NCBI GenBank assembly: GCA_047626155.1
Contig: JBLHRR010000172.1
Span: 1 to 11,454, forward strand
Reading direction: 5' to 3'
DNA length: 11,454 nucleotides
Source of the DNA: CALGLS01 sp047626155
GTDB lineage: Bacteria; Bacteroidota; Bacteroidia; Chitinophagales; Saprospiraceae
Shown here: piece after piece, positions 1 through 7,525 of the stretch
How the letters are laid out: the number at the start of each line of letters is the position of its first letter
Numbering within the stretch: the stretch's first letter is position 1
The notes under the pieces: generated by a model
Database searches by the model: none
What the model was told of the DNA's origin: nothing
Seen by the model: the letters and a program-made list of their open reading frames with translations, nothing else
Position numbers and translations under genes: made by a program

Positions 1-741
1 GACAAAGAAAAAGACAAAGACAAAGACAAAGACAGAAAAGACAAAGACAAAGACAAAGACAGAAAAGCAAAGGCCAAGAAAGCACAAAAGAAGAAAAATG
101 ACAGAAAGGCAAAGGCTGCCAAAAAGAAAAAGCAGCAGCAAGCTAAATCTCAAACCCAAAAAACGCCTGAAAAAAAGAAAGAACAACAAAAGATAAAAAC
201 GAAACCCAAGTCCATTCAAATGGTACTGGACAAACCAATTTCGGAATACGACTGCTTTCTCGAAACCTTAACGCCGAGTAAACTAGACCGATATATCAAC
301 AAAACAAAATCCTTTGCCAGAGGAGTCCGTGACCAGGCGGAAGGGGCCATTACCTCTCTGAGTTATACTAAGGAAATCCGAGTCAAACACATATACCAGC
401 TCAATATCAAATTCAGTATGGCGGTGGTCTGTATCATCTTTTTGTTCATCGGAGGACCAATGGGAGCTATTATCAGAAAAGGGGGTTTTGGCTACCCTAT
501 CCTCGTTGCTATTTTCTTTTTTATCATTTTTATGATCATGAATATCTTTTTTAAAAAGCTCGCAGAATCTTTCGTTATTGCACCGGAATGGGCTCCGTGG
601 TTACCTTGCCTTATTCTTATGCCAGTAGGGGTGGTACTGACCCACCGTGCGATGAATGACATGAAGATGATTAATACGGATCCGTTTAAGAAAATTTTTA
701 ATCTGGTGAAGAAGCGATTTAAAAAGAAGAAAGCTTCTTAG
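1..741 (+). CDS. LptF/LptG-family permease, C-terminal part (5' end outside window)
   Basis: This is the end of an inner-membrane permease of the LptF/LptG (YjgP/YjgQ) family, which with LptB extracts lipopolysaccharide from the inner membrane. The frame has no stop from base 1, so the first ATG at base 220 is internal; 246 residues are visible. Codons 1-75 are extremely Lys/Asp/Gln-rich. Next comes a soluble stretch, then three hydrophobic segments at about codons 139-157, 164-185 and 199-215. The segment containing GPMGAIIRKGGFGYP, and the later PVGVVLTHRAMND, are typical of the last three helices of this family. A Lys-rich tail ends the protein. By family topology the charged tract lies between the periplasmic jellyroll domain and helix 4, so it is probably periplasmic (inferred). 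The part seen cannot separate LptF from LptG. The following gene starts 132 bp downstream and is unrelated. Confidence 0.85.
   Translation, partial: DKEKDKDKDKDRKDKDKDKDRKAKAKKAQKKKNDRKAKAAKKKKQQQAKSQTQKTPEKKKEQQKIKTKPKSIQMVLDKPISEYDCFLETLTPSKLDRYINKTKSFARGVRDQAEGAITSLSYTKEIRVKHIYQLNIKFSMAVVCIIFLFIGGPMGAIIRKGGFGYPILVAIFFFIIFMIMNIFFKKLAESFVIAPEWAPWLPCLILMPVGVVLTHRAMNDMKMINTDPFKKIFNLVKKRFKKKKAS
13..66 (+). repeat. Perfect 27-bp tandem duplication built from GACAAA hexamers
   Basis: Bases 13-39 and 40-66 are identical 27-base units. Each has three GACAAA hexamers followed by GACAGAAAA, and encodes DKDKDKDRK. Bases 1-12 are a degenerate extra piece. All periods are multiples of three, so loss or gain of units would keep the permease frame. 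The tract may continue upstream of the window. Confidence 0.85.
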
Positions 742-873
742 AATATTTACATCCTCTATCAATGTTAAGAAATAATGCCAATTAGCAGTTAAATTAAACC
801 TTCCACAAGGTCGTACAAAACTCAGCAAAAGCGTAAGCGACGTGCCTTACAATTCGAGATCCAATATTCACCT

Positions 874-1557
874 ATGCCCAAACAAACGCACATCCCCTCT
901 TCTGCTTTCACCTTTCTGCGGAAGCTGCAAAAAAATAATAACCGAGATTGGTTTAAGGAAAATAAAGATGCTTATTCTAAAGAATTAGAATTTGTAAAAG
1001 CGTTCAAGGACAGCTATACGGCAGAGATGGAAAAAACCGATGAGATTGAGTTGGGTAAAATGTATCGAATTTATCGAGACACTCGGTTTTCTAAAAATAA
1101 AACGCCGTATAAAAATCACTTTAGTGGTTACCTTCGCCGAGCTTCTAAAGCTCGTAGAGGTAGTTACTATTTCCATATTGAGCCGGGTGGTAATACTGTT
1201 GTTGGAGGTGGGTTCTTTAGTCCTAATCCAGCTGATTTGAAGCACATTAGAAATCATATTTCGGCTGACGATGCTCCTTTACGGAAAGTGCTAAAGAGCG
1301 CTACTTTCAAAAAGTACTTTGGTACACTTCAGGGCAATCAAGTCAAAACATCGCCTAAAGGTTTTGACAAAAATGATCCGGCCATTGACTTATTGCGATA
1401 CAAGCAGTTTTATATATTCCGTACCTTTTCTGATAAGGAGGTTAATGGTCCTGATTTTTTGAAGGAGGTTGTAAAAACGAGTAAGGCCTTTCGCCCGTTT
1501 TTTGATTATATGAGTGATATTTTGACTACTAATTTGAATGGGGAGTCGTTGTTATAA
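874..1557 (+). CDS. DUF2461 / TIGR02453 family protein
   Basis: This 227-residue protein matches the DUF2461 (TIGR02453) family, whose biochemical function I do not know. Family hallmarks are visible: FLRKLQKNNNRDWF near the N-terminus (residues 14-27), YRIYRDTRFSKNKTPYK (64-80), HIEPGGNTVVGGGFF (101-115), and the C-terminal block with PKGF (161-164), DLLRYKQFYIFR (172-183) and a following D. The length is normal for the family and I see no signal peptide or membrane segment, so it is probably cytoplasmic. The frame stays open upstream to a TAA at 790-792, but ATG 874 is the first ATG and puts the conserved block at the expected distance from the N-terminus. No Shine-Dalgarno sequence is evident. 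It is separated from both neighbours by more than 130 bp and is probably not co-translated with them. Confidence 0.88.
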   Translation: MPKQTHIPSSAFTFLRKLQKNNNRDWFKENKDAYSKELEFVKAFKDSYTAEMEKTDEIELGKMYRIYRDTRFSKNKTPYKNHFSGYLRRASKARRGSYYFHIEPGGNTVVGGGFFSPNPADLKHIRNHISADDAPLRKVLKSATFKKYFGTLQGNQVKTSPKGFDKNDPAIDLLRYKQFYIFRTFSDKEVNGPDFLKEVVKTSKAFRPFFDYMSDILTTNLNGESLL

Positions 1558-1560
1558 ATG

Positions 1561-1661
1561 GTAGATCAAGGTAGATCAGCGCTGGTCAGGGTTCTCTACT
1601 AACGTAAGGTGACGCGAATTAAGGGAACCCTGATCCGCCCTGATCAACCCTCCCCATCTAC
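1561..1661. repeat. Long imperfect palindrome between DUF2461 and PAP2 genes
   Basis: Bases 1574-1594 and 1625-1645 are inverted copies matching at 18 of 21 positions, separated by a 30-base spacer. The outer ends also pair: gtagat at 1561-1566 and atctac at 1656-1661. The left arm contains a near tandem repeat, with gtagatca at 1561-1568 and again at 1571-1578. No T-run follows the right arm, so it does not look like an intrinsic terminator for the upstream gene. It could be a REP or MITE-like intergenic element, a structured leader of the PAP2 mRNA, or a protein-binding palindrome. It was identified by eye only. Confidence 0.6.
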
Positions 1662-1702
1662 AAAAAAAACATGGTCTTTAAACCCTTTCTTAAAAAAATA
1701 TA

Positions 1703-2365
1703 ATGCTAAAAAACAACCGTACTTTTTTCCTTCTCTTCGCCTGCTTCATGGTAGTTGGAGGCGTATTGTTAGCCACGATAGAGCAAGGGGATGGCATTAG
1801 ATACTTCAGCGAAAATCGCAGTGTTGCCGGAGATCAATTTTTCGCCTGGTTCACGAAGGTAGGCGAAGAGTTTATGTACCTAGGATTCTTCATTAGTTTC
1901 TTATTCATTCGCTACAGATACTCCTTATTAATTGCCATTTCTGGTCTCCTTGCTTTAGTTGTAAGCTTTTTGTTAAAAATGATCTTTGGGCATCCCAGGC
2001 CTTCTGTTTATTTTCGGGAAGCTGGTGTTTTAGATCAGATCAATACCATTGACGGGGTTCATCTTTTGAGTGGCCATATGAGTTTTCCTTCTGGACATAC
2101 GACTTCTGCTTTTGTCCTTTTTGGCGTGGTTGCTTTGCTCTTTGCAAGGAAATGGTATTGGAATGGGTTGATCTTTTTAGTTGCGCTGCTAATTGGGATT
2201 TCGAGGATGTATTTGGTGCAGCATTTTTTGAAAGATGTGTATACGGGAGCTATTACGGGAGTATTGTTATCGATATTGGTTTACTGGGTGAATGAGCGGT
2301 ATACTTATGATGATAAGCGGTGGTTGGATCGGTCTATTTTGTGGAAGGGGAAGGATGGGGCTTGA
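1703..2365 (+). CDS. PAP2-family membrane phosphatase
   Basis: This 220-residue integral membrane protein belongs to the PAP2 (type 2 phosphatidic acid phosphatase) superfamily. All three catalytic motifs are intact: K92-x6-R99-P100 (KMIFGHPRP), PSGH at 129-132, and SR-x5-H-x3-D with S167, R168, H174 and D178. In the family, the two His residues and the Asp carry out hydrolysis through a phospho-histidine intermediate at the outer membrane face. Hydrophobic segments lie near residues 8-25, 56-69, 74-94, 134-148, 154-166 and 180-196, a usual layout. The substrate cannot be read from sequence; undecaprenyl pyrophosphate (BacA-independent C55-PP recycling), phosphatidylglycerol phosphate or lipid A phosphate are all options. 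ATG 1703 is chosen because it starts just before the first membrane segment. The gene lies downstream of the palindrome at 1561-1661. Confidence 0.9.
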   Translation: MLKNNRTFFLLFACFMVVGGVLLATIEQGDGIRYFSENRSVAGDQFFAWFTKVGEEFMYLGFFISFLFIRYRYSLLIAISGLLALVVSFLLKMIFGHPRPSVYFREAGVLDQINTIDGVHLLSGHMSFPSGHTTSAFVLFGVVALLFARKWYWNGLIFLVALLIGISRMYLVQHFLKDVYTGAITGVLLSILVYWVNERYTYDDKRWLDRSILWKGKDGA

Positions 2366-2392
2366 GGGATTTTGTTGAGAGCAAAACCTCAA
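2362..2392 (+). terminator. Possible hairpin at the end of the PAP2 gene
   Basis: The arms ttgagg (2362-2367) plus ttttg (2370-2374) pair with caaaa (2382-2386) plus cctcaa (2387-2392). This gives an 11-bp stem with a two-base bulge and a 7-base loop, and it overlaps the stop codon of the PAP2 gene. There is no T-run after it, so a terminating role is weakly supported; it could instead protect the 3' end of the mRNA. Confidence 0.3.
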
Positions 2393-2847
2393 TTGAACAC
2401 CCTCTAAACTCTCAAGATAAATGCTATTTGGTAATCCAATAACAAGTTTATCAAAAAAATTATACCCCAAAACACATCCTACAATCAAAGCAATGAATGC
2501 ATCGTACCATTTGTCTGACAAGATGAACTTATTTTCCATTAGCTTCTTTTTAAAAGGACTTCAATCATCACCAAGCCAAAAATAACTATAACTCCTCCCC
2601 CCACCTTTAAAACACCCAAGAACCCAAAAATACCTTCCCGCTTCAATTCAGAAAAGCAAGTATCCCAATCACAGTCAAATCTCCACTCCCCACGCTCAAA
2701 ACTCCCCCAATTAGACAAAACCGCTATTAACCCCAAAATTCAGTAGTTTAAACCATTTTTTTGATTAAATTTGGCTCACATACCGTAATAGCTCACCCTA
2801 TTTAAAACAATAAGCTATTTCCAAACTAATTCATCAAAAAAATAACC
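2366..2847. other. 482-bp gap with strong C-over-G asymmetry
   Basis: I find no convincing gene here. Bases 2581-2740 of the + strand hold about 59 C against 9 G, while the end of the upstream gene is G-rich on the same strand. Two small minus-strand frames meet at base 2539 (see findings), but neither is recognisable. The last 90 bases are AT-rich and contain the promoter-like element for the next gene. Confidence 0.5.
2766..2773 (+). promoter_or_regulatory. Bacteroidota-type -7 promoter element
   Basis: TAAATTTG matches the Bacteroidota -7 consensus TAnnTTTG at every fixed position. It lies 74 bases before the ATG of the large secreted-protein gene in an AT-rich stretch. No clear -33 TTG is present at the usual spacing, so this remains a prediction. 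Downstream, aatagct (2787-2793) and agctatt (2813-2819) form a small inverted repeat that would fall in the 5' leader. Confidence 0.4.
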
Positions 2848-5800
2848 ATGAGGTTAAACTTACTAACACTAACTCTCCTACTCTTTACCTGTACTTCCCT
2901 ATTTGCTCAACCGCCCAATGACGAATGCGCTGGCCTTATCGACCTCGGCGTTATTCCCTATTGCCCGGATTTGGAGTTTTTCACCAACGTGGATGCAACG
3001 GAAACAAACATCGGAAGCGGGAACTTCCCAACCGGATGTAATGGAGGAGACATCACCTTCGTTGGTCGGGACGTATTTTTTCAGTTCTCTACCGACAACG
3101 TCATCACGGATTACACCATTACCGTGACCGGTATAACCGACGGGATGGGTTCTGATCCTTTAATGAATCCGCAGATAATGATTTACCGAGGAGATTGTCT
3201 TTTCGATGAGTTGTCTCTACTAGGTTGTGCTAAAGCAGCTGACGGAGATAATGAAATTGCAATTGACATTTTAGGACTTGATTTGAATACGCCTTACTTC
3301 ATTCGAATCAGTGACTGGTCGGCTTCTGCAACACCAAACGCGGGTACTTTCAAACTTTGCGTAAATGAGTTGGACCCCGTTTACATCATGGGAGAAGACA
3401 TCGCTTCTGGAGCTTGCAACGGAACGCTCTACGATTCTGGTGGGCCGGATAACGATTATGAAAATAATGAAAACTTCACCTTTACGGTTTGTCCAGATCA
3501 GTTCTTCTCTTGTTTGGCTATTGACTTGGTCAATTTTCAAACGGAACCAGAATTCGATGATTTGATTATTTATGCAGGCGATAACACTGGTGCTCCGGTG
3601 CTCGCTAACTTAAGTGGTGGCATCGGAAATGCCTACAGTATTGAAGCAACCAGCAGTTGTGTTACTTTTGTTTTTGATTCCGATGGTTCTGCTGTTCAGG
3701 CTGGTTTCGAACTCACTTGGGCTTGTAACGCCGCGGCCTGCCCTGGATCTTCTGTGGAAAACCCGACCGTTCTTACTGGTCCTTTACCCATTGACCTAAA
3801 TGGAGAAACAACTTGTAGTGATGCGTCTAACTTTTCGCAAACACCTTGTGGTAATTCTGCTTTTATCAACGGACCAGAATATGTCTATGAATATCAAGCA
3901 CCCGGAGGTTTTTGTGTAACTATACAAGTTACGAATGCAGAACCTGGAACTGGTGTATTGGTTCTTAATGGCCCTCCGGATGATCCAGCTACAATATGTG
4001 TAGCGACCAACGCAAATGGTTCTATTGCTTCGGCAAACATGGAAACAGCAGGTACCTATTATATTGTCGTAGCTAATGCAAATGGTTGTACTGATTTCGA
4101 TCTTTCCATTACGGAAACCGAATGTTCTTTTCTCCCATCATTAGAGGATGCCCTTGGCAACCCATTAAATGCTTGCGATATAAATTCTGATGGTACGCCA
4201 AATCAATTTTCTTTTGAAGATGGTTTTCAAGATCTCCCTAATACTGTTGGTGTTAATAACGGATGTTGGTTTGGTGTAGGTATCCAACCCGATTATGTTT
4301 GGTTTACTGTAGAAATCCAACAGGATGGAGCTTTTGGTTTTATTCTTAGTAGTGCTGGAACACCTTCCGACATCGATTTTAATGTATGGGGACCCTTTAC
4401 CTCAGAGGAAGTAACTGATACCCCACAAGATGTAATAGACTTTATCACTAATAATCAACCGATCAGAAGTAGCTACGCCGGGCAAGCTTTGCCCACCGGC
4501 TTAACTGACATTCACCCAGATGATGGCTACCCTATTACTGATGAATATGATTGTAACGGTCTAGGCATGGAAAATAATGATCAATTTGTTAGAACCGTTG
4601 ATGGTATTGCAGGAGAACATTATGCAGTTCTTATCAATGACTTTGGGAATAATAGTGGAGGAGTAATTAACATAGACTGGAGCTCTTCTGATGAAGGCGT
4701 TTTGGCGGTAGACCTTAGTAATTCTATTGCTGCTTCAGATACCGTCATTTGTGCTGGACAAAGTGTTCAATTGGTATTGCCAGCATGGATAGATTCTATA
4801 GCATGGCTGGAACCTAACAGTACCCTAAGTTGTACCGATTGCCTTGACCCTATTGCCACTCCTACTGTCTCTACACAGTACTATGCTTACGTAGAGTCAC
4901 TCTGCCTCGAAGACACTATAAAAATTGATGTTTTTGTTTTTGATGTAGACCTCGGACCTGATATTACGGTTTGTCTGGGAGAAGATGTGCAATTGAGTAC
5001 CGATCCGGTTTACCCTGATGTGGTTTATAATTGGACAGGCCCCAACCTTAGTTGTACGACCTGCCCTGTGGCAGTTGCTGCTACTCCAGCTCCTGGTATT
5101 TATCAATATACCGTTGAAATGGTTACCTCGGCTTGTACGCTTTTGGATACCATCAATATAGAGGTCTTAATTAGCCCTGCTCCGGTCTTTGAGGTAGCAG
5201 ATAATATAACGATTTGCCCAGGTACTACTATGGACCTAGGGAGCATTAACAATGTTCTTACAAACTCTTATAACTGGACCTCTAATCCTGCAGGTTTCAT
5301 TTCTTCCTTAGCCAATCCTTCTGTAACGCCTACAGCAGACATAACATACTACCTATCTGTTACTAATGTCGGTTGCCCGGTACTATCAAGGGACTCCGTA
5401 ATGGTTTCTTTATTTATACCCCCAGTAACTGATGTGATAGGAGACACTACTGTTTGTCAGGGAGACTTAGTGACCTTGGGTAATACTATGGACGAACCGG
5501 GAGCGGTTTATTCCTGGTCACCAGCCGGGCAATTAGATGATCCGGACATTGCCAATCCAACGGCAACCATGGAAACTACTACTGAATTTATTCTAACAAC
5601 AACCTTTACGACCTGTACCTATATGGACACGGTGACGGTAACTTCCGTTGTCATAAATTCCGTGATAGATAATCCTAATGACACGCTGCTTATTTGCCAG
5701 GGAGACAATATTACACTAACTGTAAGTGTCGAACCATTGACCGCTATCGCGGAATGGACAACAGATAACGGCAGCTTTATGGCTACGGGGAATAGCATTG

Positions 5801-7458
5801 TTATAAGCCCGACTGAGGAAACTATTTTCTTTGCCACGGTATCCGTACCTGGCTGTAGCGAAACAGATCAGATAACAGTTTTGGTGGATAGTATTCCTAG
5901 CCCAACACTGATTATGCCATCTGATACTTCCGTTTGTCGAGGAGCCCTGGTTGTATTGTCATCACAAGCATACTTACCTTCTGCGTATCCAGACATCGTG
6001 CATGAGTGGACACCAGATATCGGTTTTGAATCTCCGGATTCCTTATACAATATGGTCATAGAAGCGGTGGATACTATTACTTTTTATAGAACAACTACGA
6101 ACGGTGGATGTACTGTTATAGATTCTGCGACTATTTCTATTTTGGAAACAACCACCATAGATGTAGCTCCTATTGATCCTGAAATTTGTGTAAACGGATC
6201 GATAGAATTAATGGCTAGTTCGCCTGACATCACAGAATTTGAGTGGGAAAGTAGTGCAGATCTTTCGGATGCAGAAGGAAGCACCACTACCCTAACGGCC
6301 CCTGGAACAGCCGGACCGGTTTCGGTTATGGTAGAAGGAGAGTTTCTGGGTTGTCCCGTAATGCAACAGATTAGTGTGAATGTTATAGCTAACCCTTTTG
6401 CCAATTTGAATGACGACGCTTCCATTTGTCCCGGTGAATCCGCAGACTTAGTTAGTACTGCAAACCCAAATGTAACTTACAGCTGGACTGCTGATCCTGG
6501 CCCATTGGGTTTTGGTATAAATGAAACGAATCCTCAAGCCAGCCCCGCTGCAACAACATCTTATATGGCTGTAACCAGCAATGGTATTTGTCCTGATGCG
6601 ATCGAAACGATTGTGGTGGAAATCCAGGGTGATGCCGCTTTTAGCAATATTAATGAAGATGTGTTTGTTTGTCTGCTTCCTGATAATGAACCTCCTGTGA
6701 ATCCCCCCACTGTTAGTGTCACGCTATCTGTAGAAGGAAATTCAACGGTGGGTTCTATGTATAGCTGGACTTCAGTACCGGAAAGTTCTCCCCCAACCAG
6801 CACCAGTACGAATCCTACATTTGAATTCGATGCGGCAGGTACCACTCTTTTTGAAGTAACTTTTACAAATGGTTGTGGAGATTCGGTAACGGAGACGATT
6901 AGTGTAACCGTTCATCCGGGTGTAGATGTACTAAACGATCCTGAGATCTTCATCAGTCCAGATCCACTCCCTGATGGTTCTTATGGTGAGGGAACTCTTG
7001 TGGATTTAACTGCAAATACGAATCCTCCAACAGGGAACTTCAGCTATAATTGGGAAATTGGTGGAGCTGCATTAGACAGTACTATAAATATAAACTTAAT
7101 AGAAGATCCAACATATTTTGATGTTACTGTAACAGATGAAAATGGTTGTTCAGATTCAGGTGCTGAAAAAGTAGATGTAGTAAAACCATTCTGGGAATTA
7201 CCAAATGCCTTTACCCCAGATGGTGATCGCATCAATGACAATTTCGCTTTATTGACGGAAGGAAAAATAATCATCCAATCTTTTGAAATCTGGAATCGTT
7301 GGGGTATCAAAGTCTACAGTGGTACAGATAGCATCGGTTGGAATGGAACCTATAAAGACAAACCTGCACCGATGGATGTGTATATTTATCACATTGTTTT
7401 GGAGCGACCTTCTGGTCTTATAGAAGAACGAAAGGGGGATGTTACTTTGATTAGGTAG
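2848..7458 (+). CDS. Large T9SS-exported Ig-repeat/CUB-like/PPC-like surface protein (type B sorting domain)
   Basis: This 1536-residue protein is predicted to be exported by Sec and then T9SS. Residues 1-20 form a signal peptide ending SLFA before Q21. Residues 22-172 and 294-427 look like PPC-type beta domains. Residues 182-293 look like a CUB domain (LYDSGGP, FDDLIIYAGD, GFELTWAC). Residues 428-615 form another PPC-like region with DIDFNVWGPF. About ten Ig/PKD-like repeats of roughly 75-95 residues follow (622-1446). Most begin with a short beta strand and a C-x-G pattern and end near a second Cys. Residues 1449-1536 are a type B (CHU_C, gliding-motility-associated) sorting domain with LPNAFTPDGDRINDNF, WNRWG, GWNGTYK and a final GDVTLIR. 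No catalytic domain is evident, so adhesion or matrix structure is the likely role (inferred). ATG 2848 directly precedes the signal peptide. A strong terminator follows. Confidence 0.9.
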   Translation: MRLNLLTLTLLLFTCTSLFAQPPNDECAGLIDLGVIPYCPDLEFFTNVDATETNIGSGNFPTGCNGGDITFVGRDVFFQFSTDNVITDYTITVTGITDGMGSDPLMNPQIMIYRGDCLFDELSLLGCAKAADGDNEIAIDILGLDLNTPYFIRISDWSASATPNAGTFKLCVNELDPVYIMGEDIASGACNGTLYDSGGPDNDYENNENFTFTVCPDQFFSCLAIDLVNFQTEPEFDDLIIYAGDNTGAPVLANLSGGIGNAYSIEATSSCVTFVFDSDGSAVQAGFELTWACNAAACPGSSVENPTVLTGPLPIDLNGETTCSDASNFSQTPCGNSAFINGPEYVYEYQAPGGFCVTIQVTNAEPGTGVLVLNGPPDDPATICVATNANGSIASANMETAGTYYIVVANANGCTDFDLSITETECSFLPSLEDALGNPLNACDINSDGTPNQFSFEDGFQDLPNTVGVNNGCWFGVGIQPDYVWFTVEIQQDGAFGFILSSAGTPSDIDFNVWGPFTSEEVTDTPQDVIDFITNNQPIRSSYAGQALPTGLTDIHPDDGYPITDEYDCNGLGMENNDQFVRTVDGIAGEHYAVLINDFGNNSGGVINIDWSSSDEGVLAVDLSNSIAASDTVICAGQSVQLVLPAWIDSIAWLEPNSTLSCTDCLDPIATPTVSTQYYAYVESLCLEDTIKIDVFVFDVDLGPDITVCLGEDVQLSTDPVYPDVVYNWTGPNLSCTTCPVAVAATPAPGIYQYTVEMVTSACTLLDTINIEVLISPAPVFEVADNITICPGTTMDLGSINNVLTNSYNWTSNPAGFISSLANPSVTPTADITYYLSVTNVGCPVLSRDSVMVSLFIPPVTDVIGDTTVCQGDLVTLGNTMDEPGAVYSWSPAGQLDDPDIANPTATMETTTEFILTTTFTTCTYMDTVTVTSVVINSVIDNPNDTLLICQGDNITLTVSVEPLTAIAEWTTDNGSFMATGNSIVISPTEETIFFATVSVPGCSETDQITVLVDSIPSPTLIMPSDTSVCRGALVVLSSQAYLPSAYPDIVHEWTPDIGFESPDSLYNMVIEAVDTITFYRTTTNGGCTVIDSATISILETTTIDVAPIDPEICVNGSIELMASSPDITEFEWESSADLSDAEGSTTTLTAPGTAGPVSVMVEGEFLGCPVMQQISVNVIANPFANLNDDASICPGESADLVSTANPNVTYSWTADPGPLGFGINETNPQASPAATTSYMAVTSNGICPDAIETIVVEIQGDAAFSNINEDVFVCLLPDNEPPVNPPTVSVTLSVEGNSTVGSMYSWTSVPESSPPTSTSTNPTFEFDAAGTTLFEVTFTNGCGDSVTETISVTVHPGVDVLNDPEIFISPDPLPDGSYGEGTLVDLTANTNPPTGNFSYNWEIGGAALDSTININLIEDPTYFDVTVTDENGCSDSGAEKVDVVKPFWELPNAFTPDGDRINDNFALLTEGKIIIQSFEIWNRWGIKVYSGTDSIGWNGTYKDKPAPMDVYIYHIVLERPSGLIEERKGDVTLIR
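4711..7185 (+). repeat. About ten tandem Ig/PKD-like repeats within the large secreted protein
   Basis: Repeat starts fall near residues 622, 699, 778, 860, 937, 1017, 1101, 1182, 1262 and 1357. Recurring features are a strand such as DTVICAG, ITICPG, TTVCQG or ASICPG followed by a VxL strand, then a Y-x-W (NWT, YSW), then an NP-x-x-P segment with a T-x-Y or T-x-F strand, a Cys, and a closing valine- or isoleucine-rich strand. The first two units carry an extra C-x-x-C (SCTDC, SCTTC). The last unit has lost the usual Cys. DNA identity between units is low, so this is an old array. Confidence 0.7.
7192..7455 (+). other. Type B T9SS C-terminal sorting domain (CHU_C / TIGR04131)
   Basis: Residues 1449-1536 of the large secreted protein match the gliding-motility-associated C-terminal domain: ELPNAFTPDGDRIND, a FEIWNRWGIKVY strand, GWNGTYKDKPAPMDVYIY, and a final short strand VTLIR. 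The domain directs T9SS transport across the outer membrane. In studied relatives, type B substrates can depend on a PorP/SprF-like partner. No such partner gene is in this window. Confidence 0.9.
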
Positions 7459-7485
7459 ACACCCTAACAATGTGTTGGTAAATAG

Positions 7486-7525
7486 AAAAGCTTTGCTCTT
7501 TTAATAAAAGGGGCAAAGCTTTTTT
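7486..7525 (+). terminator. Intrinsic terminator after the large secreted-protein gene
   Basis: Arms 7486-7502 and 7507-7523 pair over 17 positions (15 Watson-Crick and 2 G-U), with a 4-base AATA loop. The right arm runs into a T-rich tail through 7531. It begins 28 bases after the stop codon, so it should end this transcript and separate it from the protease gene. Confidence 0.9.

Noticed and set aside
1..66. A CRISPR array or tandem non-coding repeat
   Set aside because: There are no spacers; the repeat is contiguous, in frame and coding within the permease.
220..741. A complete 173-residue membrane protein starting at ATG 220
   Set aside because: The same frame is open back to base 1 and the protein has only the last half of the LptF/LptG fold, so ATG 220 is internal to a longer gene.
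1561..1661. Reading the palindrome as the terminator of the DUF2461 gene
   Set aside because: The right arm is followed by an A-run, not a T-run, and the arms are separated by a 30-base spacer.
1609..1800. A 63-codon + strand frame overlapping the PAP2 start
   Set aside because: It runs through the palindrome's right arm and out of frame into the PAP2 gene, and has no family features.
6084..6845. Long minus-strand frames of 94-113 codons within the large secreted-protein gene
   Set aside because: They lie antisense to a clear, well-patterned coding sequence and are low-complexity shadows of its Thr/Val/Ser-rich codons.
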